A stretch of 64,000 nt of DNA from Anaspis maculata (lineage: Eukaryota > Arthropoda > Insecta > Coleoptera > Scraptiidae): contig OX421964.1 in NCBI GenBank assembly GCA_949128115.1, forward strand, positions 43,812,601 to 43,876,600. Direction: 5' to 3'. Numbering within the stretch: the first letter of the stretch is position 1; the number at the start of each line of letters is the position of its first letter. Positions 44,720 through 55,322 of this stretch are shown here, piece after piece. Position numbers and translations under genes: made by a program. The notes under the pieces were generated by a model. The model saw nothing but the letters and a program-made list of their open reading frames with translations. It did not search any database and was not told the DNA's origin.

Positions 44720-46186
44720 TAGTGCGGCGGTTAGTAAGAACCACCTTGCATTTCGTGATAAAAGCATGAAATTTGGCACATACGCTCTACAGACTGTCCT
44801 TTACTATTTACGAGGCGGACCCACGACGGAACCGCCGTGCAGCTGTCAGAATTGGCATTTGCCTACCTCCCAGGGGCAAAAACTGAAGTCGGTTATCAAG
44901 CTGATTCAAAAGTGACGTCTATCGATGCAATAGACCTTCACAGTATAACTTCACCAAAACAGATGTCAATATTACGAAAGGAGGGGGAATGGGAGGGGAT
45001 AGTTCTAGCCGCGGCACAAATTTTTTTATTTGTTAATTTCGGACCAAATTGACAAGTTTGGTGTCGCTTCCGACTAAATTACATCTTCTGAGTTCAAATT
45101 GAACGTTGTGATTGCAGTTTGACGAAATTTTTTTTTGTTTTGTTGAAAAAAAATATATTTCAGAAAAAAATCTTGGTCTTTTTTCATTTTGACTTTTATC
45201 TCAATTCCGGGCATTCAAAGTGGAAATCCTTATTTAGTTCACTTCTTCGAAGCTTCCTGTACATGAAAACCATGTGCGAGACCTGATTTTTACTCTGACA
45301 AGATCGTGAGCCTCATTTGTTCCTAAAGTCGTAGAAGTAATATCCAATAATTTTATTAATTTTCATGTACGGATGGAGGTGTTCGTGCAAAGCCTTGCAG
45401 TTTGTGATAAAAGCCTGAAACTTGGCATACATGGTCAATGGACTGCCCTTTACGATATAAGAGGTGCACCCATGACGGAACCGCCGTGCAGCTGTCAGAA
45501 TCGCCACGATACCTTTGCACGCACACTTCCATTCGTACATGAAAATGATTGCATATTACTTTCATGACTTTAGGAACAAATGAGGCTCACGAACTTGTCA
45601 AAGTAAAAATCAGGTCTCGTACATGGTTTTCATGTGCAAGAAGCTTTGAAGAAGTGAACTAATTAACGATTTCCACTTCGAATGTCTTGAATTAGGATAA
45701 AAGTTAAAATGAAAAAAGCCTAAATTTTTTTTCTGAAATATATTTTTTGGTAACAAAACAAAATCTTTTTTTTTCAAACTGCAATTACAACATTCAATTT
45801 GAATTCAGAAGATGTAATTTAGTCGGAAACGACACCAAACTTATCAATTTGGTCCGAAATTAACAAATGAAAAAATCTGTGCCGCGGCTTGAACTATTTC
45901 CTCCCATTCCCCCTCCCTTTGTAATATTGACATATGTTTTGATGAAGTTATACTGTGAAGGTCTACTGCATTGATAGACGTCACTTTTGAATCAGCTCGA
46001 TAACCGACTTCAGTTTTTGCCCCTGGAAGGTAGGCAAATGACAATTCTGACAGCTGCACGGCGCTTCCATCGTGGGTCCGCATCGTAAATAGTAAAGGAG
46101 AGTCTGTAGAGCGTATATGCCAAATTTCATGCTTTTATCACAAAATGCAAGGTTTCCCTGAAAAATGGTCGTTAACCGCCGCACTA
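44720..46186. mobile_element. 1.47-kb fold-back element
   Basis: The ends TAGTGCGGCGGTTA and TAACCGCCGCACTA are inverted. The two arms pair over about 650 bp each (44720-45365 and 45530-46186), with TAC on both sides (44717-44719, 46187-46189) as a possible target duplication. The loop (about 45390-45500) holds a third, partial copy of the arm phrase GATAAAAGCCTGAAACTTGG. ORFs of 60-79 aa are repeated in the arms and unrecognised. Confidence 0.85.
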
Positions 46187-46189
46187 TAC

Positions 46190-47158
46190 ATATCTATACC
46201 TACTTTTATACTAACAGAAAAAGTTTGCCAAACCTTTTGTCGCGGTGCATACCTTTTTCGCCAGCTGTCATTTTTCAGCGGTGTTCTCCAGTGTGGTCAA
46301 AAAAGCATTTCGATTATTGAACAACATGATAATGGAAAACAATTTGCTGGCTCAAGGCGGCCATAAAAAGCAACAAGTAGATAGGAAAAGAGCGAGATAA
46401 GCCATTTCCTTTGCAAAAGATTTACGACATGAAAATTGTCGACATTTCAGTTTCAATAAAACTGGCGCTTGAACGAAATAATTTCAATATGTCAACGTTG
46501 TATAATAATATTGATACACGACAATAAGGAATCAGCCAAGGACAAGATAAATTATCTCCGCATTTTTGTCGGCAATCACTTATGTATTCTGTCCCGTGTT
46601 AACTATATAGGCATACCTACCTACCTACCGACTTATGCCTACCGTGTGGACAATCGCAGATATAAATAATATAGGTATACGCGAACGTGCTAAAACGAAA
46701 TTTACGGTCTGGTTTTAAATTTAATTTGCTGTATATTTCAAGTGGCGATTATTACAGCTATATCTACTTTCACCATCCTATATAATACCATAATCGACTA
46801 TAAATAATGCCGAAGATGGCATCTTACAAACGTACAAATCATTATGGAGAATCTTTCAGATCGCGCGCTCGCGTTACACATAACATTAATTTAATTTAAT
46901 TAATACTGGCCTGATCATAACAACCGCCAAAACGAAATGAATTACGGTTTCGGCACTGTTAAATCGTTTTTAATGGCAGGCGCGTACAGCCACGTTGTGA
47001 TTTTGTGCCCACTATCACCATTATTATGTTAAGTTGTAAAACGCATAATGATACAGTTTTAATAATGGTGATATCGAAAACCCTTTTTGCCACGAAAAAA
47101 GGACTATTCGTGAGAACGTCTTGATGATGAAAGATCCAGGCTGGATATAGGTACCTAC
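46190..47158. other. No recognisable gene
   Basis: AT-rich DNA. A TACCTACCTACC-type run lies near 46615, and TTAATTTAATTTAATTAA near 46888. Nothing else can be supported. Confidence 0.4.
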
Positions 47159-47162
47159 TTAA

Positions 47163-48907
47163 CCCATTAAAGCCTAACGAGCCCATATGGAGCCACCATT
47201 TCTTGATAGAAATTATGACTGATATTTTGGTAAAAATCTTTATTTTTCAAAAAAGTGTACCTGCACCGTTTAGAATGGATAATGATGATATACACTCGCA
47301 AAAAAAAACACCTTGATCGATGTTACTTTTTCCTTGTTAGCGCTCTGAAAATACGTGTTGAATTTTTCGCCGGGAAACCATGAACTTCACTTTGATATAA
47401 ATATTATTATTGATGTTATTCATGTCACAGTTCTTCTATAAATAAATTTTTGCATTCTTATATTATCATTCACGCCTATGAAATGTTTTGTGGATGCAAA
47501 GTGCTTCTCATGTTTTTGTTTTTTGACCGTAAACATAGCTGAGCCCATATGGAGCCACTAGGCTGTTATCGGTATAACTTGTGTTGCCGAGTTCTGAACA
47601 TAATAAATTATAATTTAGTGGAATAACTCTTCAGGAAGCCATTGATCGTGCGCACGACGATGATGATCATAATATAGAAGTGTTGGATGTATTCATAGAG
47701 CCTTCAGAAAGTCATGTTTTGACGGACGAGGATTTAGCAGATGAGGAAGGACCTGGACTTGTTGATAATTTGAGCGGGAAACAGCTTGCTGCAAATGCCG
47801 AAATGGTTCTGACAGATCGGATAATATGCGTATAGGAGGTACTCAAGATATAACTGAGGTACTGAGGAAGATCAGTTACCTGCAGAAGTCGCCGAAGAGC
47901 CTGAAAATATTAGAAGACAATTAGTAGTGATTATCAAATCCCGAAATTATTAATTTTTGGATTCAGCAGATTTGGAGCTTCCAGTTGTACATTTTCCAAG
48001 CCCAGATTACTCACAATACAAAAATTTGACCTGCGTAGAAATATTATTATTTTCAATCATTTTGTTTCAAATGATTTATTTGAAAAACAAGGAATGAAAC
48101 AGCAAGTTACGCACAACTCAAAAATTTTCCAGATCCGCCAGTAACCGTTCAAGAGCTAAAGACTTTCTTTGCCATACTGATTCTAAATGGATAAAACATT
48201 TTGCCGTCCAAAAGAAATTATTGGGAGAACGCAAAAGATATGAAGAACGAGCCAGTATCTAGTGCCATGAGAAGAGACCGGTTTTCCCAAATTTTTCGCT
48301 TTATACATTTTGCCAATAACTACCTTGTGGATGAACGCGCTAAGATGTAGAAACTGCGACCGATAGCAGACATGCTGAAAGAAAAGTTCTTCAACCATTT
48401 TGTGCCAGACAAAATCTTTCATATGATGAGTCTATGATAAGGACCTTTTGGCCGCCACGGGTGCAAACAATTTATACGTGGCAAGCCAGTACGGTTTGGT
48501 TTCAAAGTTTGGAGCCTGAATACACCCTCTGATATCTAATAAACGTTGAGCTATATCAGGGAAAGAATCCAAAGGCAAAACATCAGATATGAAGATTTTA
48601 TCAAAATTTATTATGGAAATATTGATTTTAAATATTTGTTATGCCATTTTTTCACGAAATGATATGTATTACCCAATATATTTCACAATTTGATACATTT
48701 TTATCTATTCTTTGCATGAATCACGCATCATTGTGAAACTACCCGGGTAGCGCCTAGTGGCTCCATATGGAGCCATGTCATTTGGGCAGTTTTTTTTGAT
48801 AAAAAAACATGGGAAATACTTACTTTCCTTGTATATGTATTAGTATTGACATGTTTTGGTGAAAAAACCTCATTTTCATCAAAATTTTTAATCTCGGTCT
48901 TAATGGG
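47163..48907 (+). mobile_element. Decayed piggyBac-like element
   Basis: The 1745-bp unit is bounded by TTAA at 47159-47162 and 48908-48911. Its ends are the inverted CCCATTAA(A/G). ATATGGAGCC words recur subterminally at 47179-47197, 47541-47558 and, as a palindrome, 48759-48774. The element is shorter than an autonomous piggyBac because the 3' half of the transposase is missing. Confidence 0.88.
47620..48545 (+). pseudogene. piggyBac-like transposase remnant
   Basis: Broken frames encode an acidic N-terminus (LQEAIDRAHDDDDHNIEVLD). They continue with ELKTFFAILILNG, NYWENAKDM, AMRRDRFSQIFRFIHFANN and KLRPIADMLKEKFFNHFVPD, then DESM and [20 protein letters not shown]. These are the first third of the piggyBac DDE_Tnp_1_7 domain, including the first catalytic Asp in DESM. 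There are in-frame stops (near 48190 and 48354) and a frameshift after DESM. The remaining catalytic residues are deleted. Confidence 0.85.
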
Positions 48908-48911
48908 TTAA

Positions 48912-49752
48912 ACAATTAGTGCATCGGAGGGGCGAAAAAATCTATAACATGGGAGAGCAGGAAAGAAAGCATCAGCGGACGACGATGGGCAATAATTACA
49001 GTTTTAATGACTTAGGTGTACAGGTTTAATTGGGACCCGCGCTTGGACGTCAAATTAACGTCTTTTAACGTCACCGGCGTGTTGCAGAGGTCTAGACCCG
49101 ATAAACACAGCCTGTTGGGAGTATTAAACGGGCATTAAGCGCAGTGTGTTAGATTTTCAGAACTGAATTGGTGCAATTATATCATTAAAAAAACATCTAT
49201 TGAGAGGCACTGCCTTGAATGGCGCTGTTTTCACCTCTGTCGGAGTGCAGGTTTAGGTTTCGAGTCGGCGGACGGCTCTGTTCTCAAGCCATTTAGGAAA
49301 AGGAAGAGGTACATTTTATTAATGACCATACAGACCTACTTGTAGGTACGTTACAGGAATTGTAACTTCTAATGGCCATCCTTTTTTTCTTCGCAATGTT
49401 TAGGCATGTAGATTGAACGTGGCCTCTTGCAAGAATGTGAACGTCACATAAACTAGGCAAGTATACTCTGGAGGAGACTTCAACAGTCCATAAGACACGA
49501 AACCTCCATAATTTTCTCCTTTATAGCTTTCGCAATGTCATGGGGTACTAATGTCATATAATAAATGTCCACCCTCAACGAAATTGGCCACTTTTGAAAC
49601 GTTTTTTCTTCATTTTTAGTTCAGTTTCAGCCGATCAGCATTTCATCCTCGTTACAGCTTATTCATCAAGTATTTAATAACACTTTATGACTTTCTAATG
49701 ACAAAAATCTTCCCCATTGGTTCCCTCTCATGATTGTTACGCAGATTCTAAG
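48912..49752. other. No recognisable gene
   Basis: AT-rich DNA with no supported feature. The right end abuts the TA target of the next element. Confidence 0.4.
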
Positions 49753-50948
49753 TACAGGGTGTCCGCGATAATTCGGCTCACCATTGGTATCTCGAGAACG
49801 GTAAGAGATACAGAGTCGGTTAAATTACAAAAAAGTTGCGCAATTTCACGACCATCACGAATATGTAAAAAAATTGAGGCTAGCTTGAACCGTTCATGAA
49901 ATATCCTGAAAAAACTGAAAATTGCCTTTCTCTTATTTTGCCTATAAATCAGTTATTTTCCTCAATATAAGTTTAAATTTTGGTTTGTTCCCATAAAATA
50001 TGGTTCTCTTTCTACTCCCGAGATCAGAATAAAAAAATGTTGTATCACTTTTGACAATCGACAGTCAACTTTTTTTTTTCTTATGGCGGCCATATTGGAT
50101 TTTTTTGAATTATGATAGAACAAAAAATTATCTTTTCGAATATATATGACAACCCTATAAAAATCTTATGCAACTACGACATAAGGGCAAAAAACGAATT
50201 TTTCATATTGTGTGCGAAGGTGGCTGAGGAAAAAAAAACCTGTTTGTTTATTGACGTTTCTATGGGCAATAAACTGTCAAATTGTTTAGTGTTTTCGTAT
50301 TATAAGCAGCAAAGTTCGTTCTCAAAATGTTTTCTCGCGACGAAATCATGGATATGAATGAAATTTATATACGATCTGCTAAAAATTCAAGACAAGCAGC
50401 TGAACTGTATCTTGATACATATCCAGAAAGGCATCAACCACACGTTACCTTTTTCTTGAGGGCATATCGAAAACTGAGACAAGAGTATGGAGAAGCGCAT
50501 GATGGAAATCGTAGGCGAAGAAGAAGGATCAAAAACCCCAACGTGGTGAATGTTTTGGCATTACTACACAATAACTCCCGACTGTCAGCCACACAAATAT
50601 CTAGCGAAATTGGAATTTCAAGAACATGCGTAAACAAAATTACCAAGAAACACGCTCTGCACCCTTACAAGCTGTATCACGTGCAAGAGCTACGACCTGG
50701 CGACCATCAAAAAAGAGTTGAATTTTGTAACTGGATCCTAGAATCACTGGCGAATAATCCAGATTTTTTGAAAACTATCATGTGGACTGACGAAACTAGA
50801 GTTTCCAATGTTGGAGGTGGCAATAGGCATAATGAGCATTACAACGCACAAGAAAATCCGCAAATTGTTAAGCAAACCCACCAGCAGGGCTATTTTGGTT
50901 TAAACATCTGGTGCGGGCTGGTAAATAACAGTATGATTGGTCCGTATA

Positions 50949-51865
50949 GACCGGAGAAGTGATGACGTCACAACATGGCAACATGGCCGGCGGTTGACAT
51001 TTTCTGGAGGCCAACGTCACATGAACGTGACGTTTCTATGTTTGGTTGTGTTTGGCATGACATTTTCTGGAGGTTCACAACAAAAGTCAGTGCAAAATGG
51101 CAGTGAGCATTGCTGAAATTGCCAGCCTAAGAGACAGCCAGCGTCATCCAGGCGGATTTGGTTGCAAAAAAGCCAGTATTGGCCCAACTCATTGACAGAG
51201 AGCTGCGCAAAGCTGCACTCAGAATCACCAGTGCCTACAGAACGGTTCCGCATGATGCAGCCCGAGCGCTCTCGGGTATCCCACCCTTCGCCCTGATGCT
51301 TGCGATTAGAGGAAACAAGGCTAGGAGTGCCCACCAGCAAACCAGAAAGCAGAAACAAGGCCAGAGAGCAGTTCGTCGAGCAGTGGCAACGGCAGTGGGA
51401 CGCCTTGGTTCAAAGTTGGATGAAAGAAATACTGGGGAGCCTCAAAAGCCTCACCGCCAGGACAACGCGGAACACGCTCGTTTTCATTGTAACGGTCAAT
51501 CAAGGCAGCGAGAAGACCTCGAAGAAAAACTGGGCAGGAGAATCGCCGTCGACAATCTCGTTCATGAATGCTCAGAGGCAAAGAGCAATGGATCGCAGTT
51601 TATAGTTAGCAGGTTTTAGTTTATAGCAATATAGTTTGATTTCCTCCACCTGATATAGCCCAAAATATGAATCTTTTTTGTTATATCCATGTCCGTTATT
51701 TACTTTCGCAAAAATTTGACAAACACATGACAAACACAAACAGAGAAACGTCAAGTGCATGCCACGTGCCGTGCATCCCACGGTCATGTCACGTCTGACG
51801 TTGGCCTCCAGAAAATGTCAACCGCCGGCCATGTTGCCATGTTGTGACGTCACACTTCTTCGGTC
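50949..51865. mobile_element. Fold-back element carrying a LINE fragment
   Basis: Terminal inverted repeats of about 73 bp (50949-51021 and 51793-51865) start GACCGGAGAAGTGATGACGTC and share CATGGCAACATGGCCGGCGG and TTTTCTGGAGGCCAACGTCA. Both contain TGACGTCA (50963-50970, 51845-51852). TATA flanks both sides. The interior is a piece of non-LTR reverse transcriptase. Confidence 0.85.
51140..51610 (+). pseudogene. C-terminal fragment of a non-LTR retrotransposon (R1/I/jockey-like) reverse transcriptase
   Basis: One frame reads ELRKAALRITSAYRTVPHDAA and LSGIPPFALMLAIRGNK. SAYRT and the A(L)xGxPP pattern are the hallmark of the region after the reverse transcriptase in R1/I/jockey-type LINEs. 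The continuation, EQFVEQWQRQWDALVQSWMK and FIVTVNQGSE, lies in another frame from about 51300, so there is a frameshift. It is a captured fragment, not an element in its own right. Confidence 0.7.
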
Positions 51866-53050
51866 TATATGTTTAATCATAATTTAAACGGGCAAAATTA
51901 TTTGGAGTTCTTGCAGAACATTTTCCCAGATCTTCTTAACGAAATTCCAAGGGAAAGTAGACAGCATTTTACGATCTTTATGCACGATGGGGCTCCCGCT
52001 CATCGTGCAGTTCGAGTTGTCGAGTTTTTGAACGAAACGTACGACCAATGGATTGGGACTGGTAGAAATGTAGTTGAGCAGCGAGTGAATTGGCCTCCCA
52101 GATCCCCGGATCTCAATCCGTTGGATTACTTCTTATGGGGATATATGAAGAACTTCATACATGCCCATGAAATTCGGACCATAGAAGAATTAAATTTGAA
52201 AATTGAAGAGGCTTTCGCAAGAGTCAATGGTGATCTAATTGCAGCCGTCGTTGCTGACCTTCGCCGAAGAGCAACTATTTGTGTGGAACAGAATGGTGGC
52301 CATTTTGAACACCTTCTCTAAATTCCCTTATATCTCTATTCTTCAATTATTATTGTTATTATTATTATTGCTGGTATTGAACCTATTGATAAATAAATTA
52401 TTGACAACTTCAACCATGTTTTGATTTTTCAAAATATATAAATTTCATTCATATCCATGATTTCGTCGCGAGAAAACATTTTGAGAACGAACTTTGCTAC
52501 TTATAATACGAAAACACTGAACAATTTTACAGTTTATTGCCCATAGAAACGTCAATAAACAAATAGGTTTTTTTCTCTCAGCCACCTTCGCACACAATAT
52601 GAAAAATTCGTTTTTTGCCCTTATGTCGTAGTTGCATAAGCTTTTATAGGGTTGACATATATATTCGAAAAGATAATTTTTTGTTCTATCATATTTCAGA
52701 AAAATCCAATATGGCCGCCATAAGAAAAAAAAAGTTGACTGTCGATTGTCAAAAGTGATACAACATTTTTTGATTCTGATCTCGGGAATAGAAAGAAGAC
52801 CATATTTTATGGGAACAAACCAAAATTGAAACTTAAATTATGGAAAATAACTGATTTATAGGCAAAATAAGAAAAAGGCAATTTTCAGTTTTTTCAAGAT
52901 ATTTCATGAACGGTTCAAGCTAACCCCATTTTTTTTACATATTCGTGATGACTGTGAAATTGCGCAACTTTTTTGTGATTTAACCGACTCTGTATCTCTT
53001 ACCGTTCTCGAGATACCAATGGTGAGCCGAATTATCGCGGACACCCTGTA

Positions 53051-53593
53051 CTCGTATGTGACAGTGCGTCTAAACCTAGGCAATGGTTTACTGATGGGCT
53101 ATAATCATGGACCTATATCCAAGCTGGACTGATGATATAGCGTACAGCGCCATGGCCCCAAATATTTACTTGGCCAAAAAATCTGCCATGGTAGCTGACA
53201 AACACTGGCCAATCAATGCACTAACGGGCACTAATTGGACATCAAACGCACCCAGGCATCCAATCTCAGAGACAAAGTCTCATCCTGGAGAAGGAAAGGA
53301 CTTACCCATGAAGGGGGCCAAATCTCATTCTCATCGGTGATAGATTAGGAGTGGCTCGAGGTGAGTTCATCTTAGAGTGCTACCCCATGACGAAACCGCA
53401 GCTCCACTTCCAACAAATACCAGCACAATGAGATCACAATAAAATCGCTTTGTTAGCCTTCACGCCATTCTTACATAGAAATTGAATCGCTGGCGCCCTC
53501 TTTGAAGTATCGTTTGGCTCAAAGTCAAATACAACTTGCATTTATTGTTTTTTTTTTTCGTCAATTTTTAAACAAAGAAAGAAAGAAAACGTA
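53051..53593. other. No recognisable gene
   Basis: Short ORFs only. TGGCGCCCTCTTTGAAG at 53492 belongs to the dispersed word noted near 44302. Confidence 0.4.
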
Positions 53594-53850
53594 TTGTTTT
53601 TGAACTGTTGAATGTGTTTTGAAATTTTATACAGGGTGACTCATAAATTTTGGAAGTCAAAAATTTTCAAAAACACCTTGAGAAGTTCCAGAGGTTTTAA
53701 ACTGATGTAAAACAACAAATAACAGAATTCGTTTCCATACAAAACTTTCTGCGTCAATTTTTGAAGAAAAATAGATTTCTACAATTTATGACTCACCTTG
53801 TATGATGGTGAATAAAATTTCAAAACACATTCAAGAGTTCAAAAACTATA
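53594..53850. repeat. Small TACAGGGTG-type MITE with inverted-duplicated flanks
   Basis: A 169-bp core (53632-53800) has ends CAGGGTGACTCATAAATT and AATTTATGACTCACCTTG between TA dinucleotides. The flanks 53594-53629 and 53803-53848 are also inverted copies (TTTTTGAACTGTTGAATGTG and its near inverse). Confidence 0.75.
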
Positions 53851-53889
53851 ATTTCTCATTTGTTTTGAAGACTTCACAAAAATCCATAT

Positions 53890-55322
53890 AGTCCAGGAAT
53901 TTTAGCTGTTAAAATCGCAAATAGCGAACAAAAATGAAAGCAAGCCGGTTTTTGTATATAAGCTCAGTTAAGCATGTAGTTTAACATACTAAAAGTCCTC
54001 AACAATCCGGTGTGAGCTTCGGCCGTTGTGGCCTCGAGAAGAACTTGAGGATCAGTTTTTCGCGTATATCTCGTGAACAATAGCACTTGGGGAAAAAGTT
54101 CGGGGAAAGAAATTGTTGGCAATTTTATTGTCTACAAGAAAGGTCCTTGCACATTTCATCGTCAGTCCTCTCCTTCATCAAAACACATGAAAATCAAAAT
54201 AGTCCAGATGTTCGATGCTGGAAGACTGTATGGACCTTGAGTTTTATTATGGCGGAGTGCCACTTAGTAGAGGTGTTGTTTGATTCACTCTCTTTTGATT
54301 GAAACTTGAAACCATCAATACGAACTATGTCGGCGGTACATACAGGGTGACATAAAAATAAAAAGTTGAACATTTGTATCTCAAGAACCAAAATAGGTGA
54401 AGACATATAAATCGCCATAAAAAATTCTGATTCCATGGTCTTGAAGTCGTCTTAAACTTGAATTGAATATCTTGAGCCGTTCTCGAAATATCTTCAAAAG
54501 ACTGAAATTGTTACCGAAAAAAAAATTTTTTTCGTGCACTTATCAGAAAAAAAGTTGACTGTGTTTTTTCTGAAAGTAGTTGGCCTAGAGAGTGTTTTCC
54601 ACTGTCATTTCATTTTAAATGTAATTTATCATTGTTTCGATTCAAAACACCAAGTTTAGATTCAATATTAGAAAAATCACTGATATACGGAAAACTTTTT
54701 TTTCGTAACGACTTCAGTCTTCTGAAGATATTTCAGAAACGGCTCAACATATTTGATCTAAATTTACGACGACTTCATGACCATGATATGAGAAATATTT
54801 TTGGCGATTTACATGTCTTCACCTACTTTGATTCTTGAGGTACATTTGTTCAACTTTTTATTTTCATTTCACCCTGTATTATGTCGCCGGCATAGTTGAT
54901 ATTGATGGCATTAAGTTTCAATCAAAAGAGAATGGATCGAACAACACCTCTACCAAGTGGCACCCCGCCATCATACAACTCAAGGTCCATACAGTCTTCA
55001 GCATCGAGCATCTGGACTATTTTAATTTTCTTGTGTTTTGACAAAGAAGGAGTGATCTGACGATGGAATATGTGAGGACCTTTCTCATAGACAATAAAAT
55101 TTCCAACAATTTCTCTGCGGGCACTTTCTTCCTAAGTGCAATTGTTCACGAGATATACGCGAAAAACTGATCCTCAAGTCCTTCTCGAGGCCACAACGGC
55201 CGAAGCTCACACCGGATTCTTGAGGACTTTATTATGTTAAACTACATGCTTTACTGAGCTTATATACAAAAATCCGGTTGCCTTTAATTTTTGTTCGCTA
55301 TTTTTTCTATAGTTCCTGGACT
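53890..55322. repeat. Inverted-repeat composite centred on a TACAGGGTG element
   Basis: The outer arms 53890-54340 and 54879-55322 are reverse complements over about 450 bp, sharing AGTCCAGGAA, CCGGTGTGAGCTTCGGCCGT and GGTCCATACAGTC. The central 534-bp element (54343-54876) starts CAGGGTGACATAAAAATAAA, ends with the inverse, and has TA on each side. No transposase. Confidence 0.88.

Larger units (their letters stand above)
50327..52321 (+). pseudogene. Mariner-like (DDE/D) transposase, split by an insertion
   Basis: The first part (50327 to about 50948) has a helix-turn-helix region at residues 75-110 (LSATQISSEIGISRTCVNKI). The first catalytic Asp is at residue 155 (IMWTDETRV). The second part (51869-52321) has FMHDGAPAHRA with the second Asp and WPPRSPDLNPLDYFLWG with the third. 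Forty-five residues separate the last two acidic residues, against 34 in canonical Tc1 and mariner. No frameshift is evident within either part. The only disruption I see is the fold-back, and removing it with one TATA restores a common frame. Confidence 0.9.
49755..53048 (+). mobile_element. Tc1/mariner-like element with about 615-bp terminal inverted repeats
   Basis: The ends are CAGGGTGTCCGCGATAATTC and its inverse, flanked by TA at 49753-49754 and 53049-53050. Inverted repeats run 49755 to about 50374 and about 52435 to 53048. The left repeat includes the transposase start codon and about the first fifteen codons. A fold-back (50949-51865) interrupts the transposase gene. Confidence 0.92.
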
